Origin: Marivita geojedonensis
GTDB taxonomy: Bacteria; Pseudomonadota; Alphaproteobacteria; Rhodobacterales; Rhodobacteraceae
DNA length: 64,000 nt
Assembly (NCBI RefSeq): GCF_002115805.1
Contig: NZ_JFKC01000014.1
Span: 28,404-92,403 of the forward strand
Reading direction: 5' to 3'
In this document: positions 63,987 through 64,000 of the stretch, one piece after another
Layout: each line of letters begins with the position of its first letter
Position numbering within the stretch: position 1 is the stretch's first letter
Notes under the pieces: model-generated
Databases searched by the model: none
Told to the model about the DNA's origin: nothing
Seen by the model: the letters and a program-made list of their open reading frames with translations, nothing else
Position numbers and translations under genes: made by a program

Positions 63987-64000
63987 GAATTCTGTCATCC

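Overview
The window looks like a chromosomal segment of a Rhodobacteraceae (Roseobacter-group) alphaproteobacterium. The coding sequence is GC-rich, and the gene order dgt / cation antiporter / argS / SPOR protein / nagZ / scpA / scpB is typical of that family. So are the aglEFGAK sugar locus with a divergent LacI-type regulator, several small Rhodobacteraceae-type proteins, and a CCAAATACCTCGGGGG-type intergenic repeat. I assigned this by recognition, not by a database search. No phage, insertion sequence, CRISPR array or rRNA was seen. One tRNA is cut by the left edge.

Layout. 1-10300: tRNA 3' end, dCTP deaminase, then housekeeping genes read leftwards (condensin ScpAB, NagZ, SPOR protein, ArgS, antiporter, dGTPase), then an A-type Fe-S carrier. 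10300-12280: a protein of unknown function beside a short protein made of seven FTSGS repeats, with a DnaA-box-like cluster upstream. 12280-15000: exonuclease III, BolA and the monothiol glutaredoxin, ZapA and a coiled-coil partner. 15240-26400: transketolase, two glyceraldehyde-3-phosphate dehydrogenases, two MFS transporters, and a PepSY / cytochrome b561 / membrane-tethered LuxR-type regulator operon. 26440-35720: CoaD, a CBS protein, then valine catabolism (LysR regulator, mmsA, acyl-CoA dehydrogenase, and a single reading frame joining 3-hydroxyisobutyryl-CoA hydrolase to 3-hydroxyisobutyrate dehydrogenase), interspersed with a lipase and a YbdK-type ligase. 35860-40300: a secreted Hint-domain protein and UvrA.

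40460-63300 is a sugar-catabolic region. The alpha-glucoside half has an ABC importer (aglEFGK), GH13 alpha-glucosidase, LacI regulator, GH1 beta-glucosidase and glucokinase. The galactoside half has GH42 beta-galactosidase, GH4 alpha-galactosidase, an SDR that is the candidate galactose dehydrogenase, an SMP-30 lactonase, KDPGal aldolase and KDGal kinase (an oxidative De Ley-Doudoroff route without a visible galactonate dehydratase), a second ABC importer and an IclR regulator. A beta-propeller protein and a PagL-like lipid A deacylase close the window.

The points most worth a second look are: the FTSGS repeat protein and its neighbour; paired 20-bp palindromes whose stems vary together in a 70-bp tandem array (17374-17555, with a related pair at 1483-1524); the valine-pathway gene fusion that keeps an internal ribosome-binding site; an SDR with YxxxN in place of YxxxK; a GAPDH lacking the NAD-ribose Asp; and several clear operator-like palindromes.
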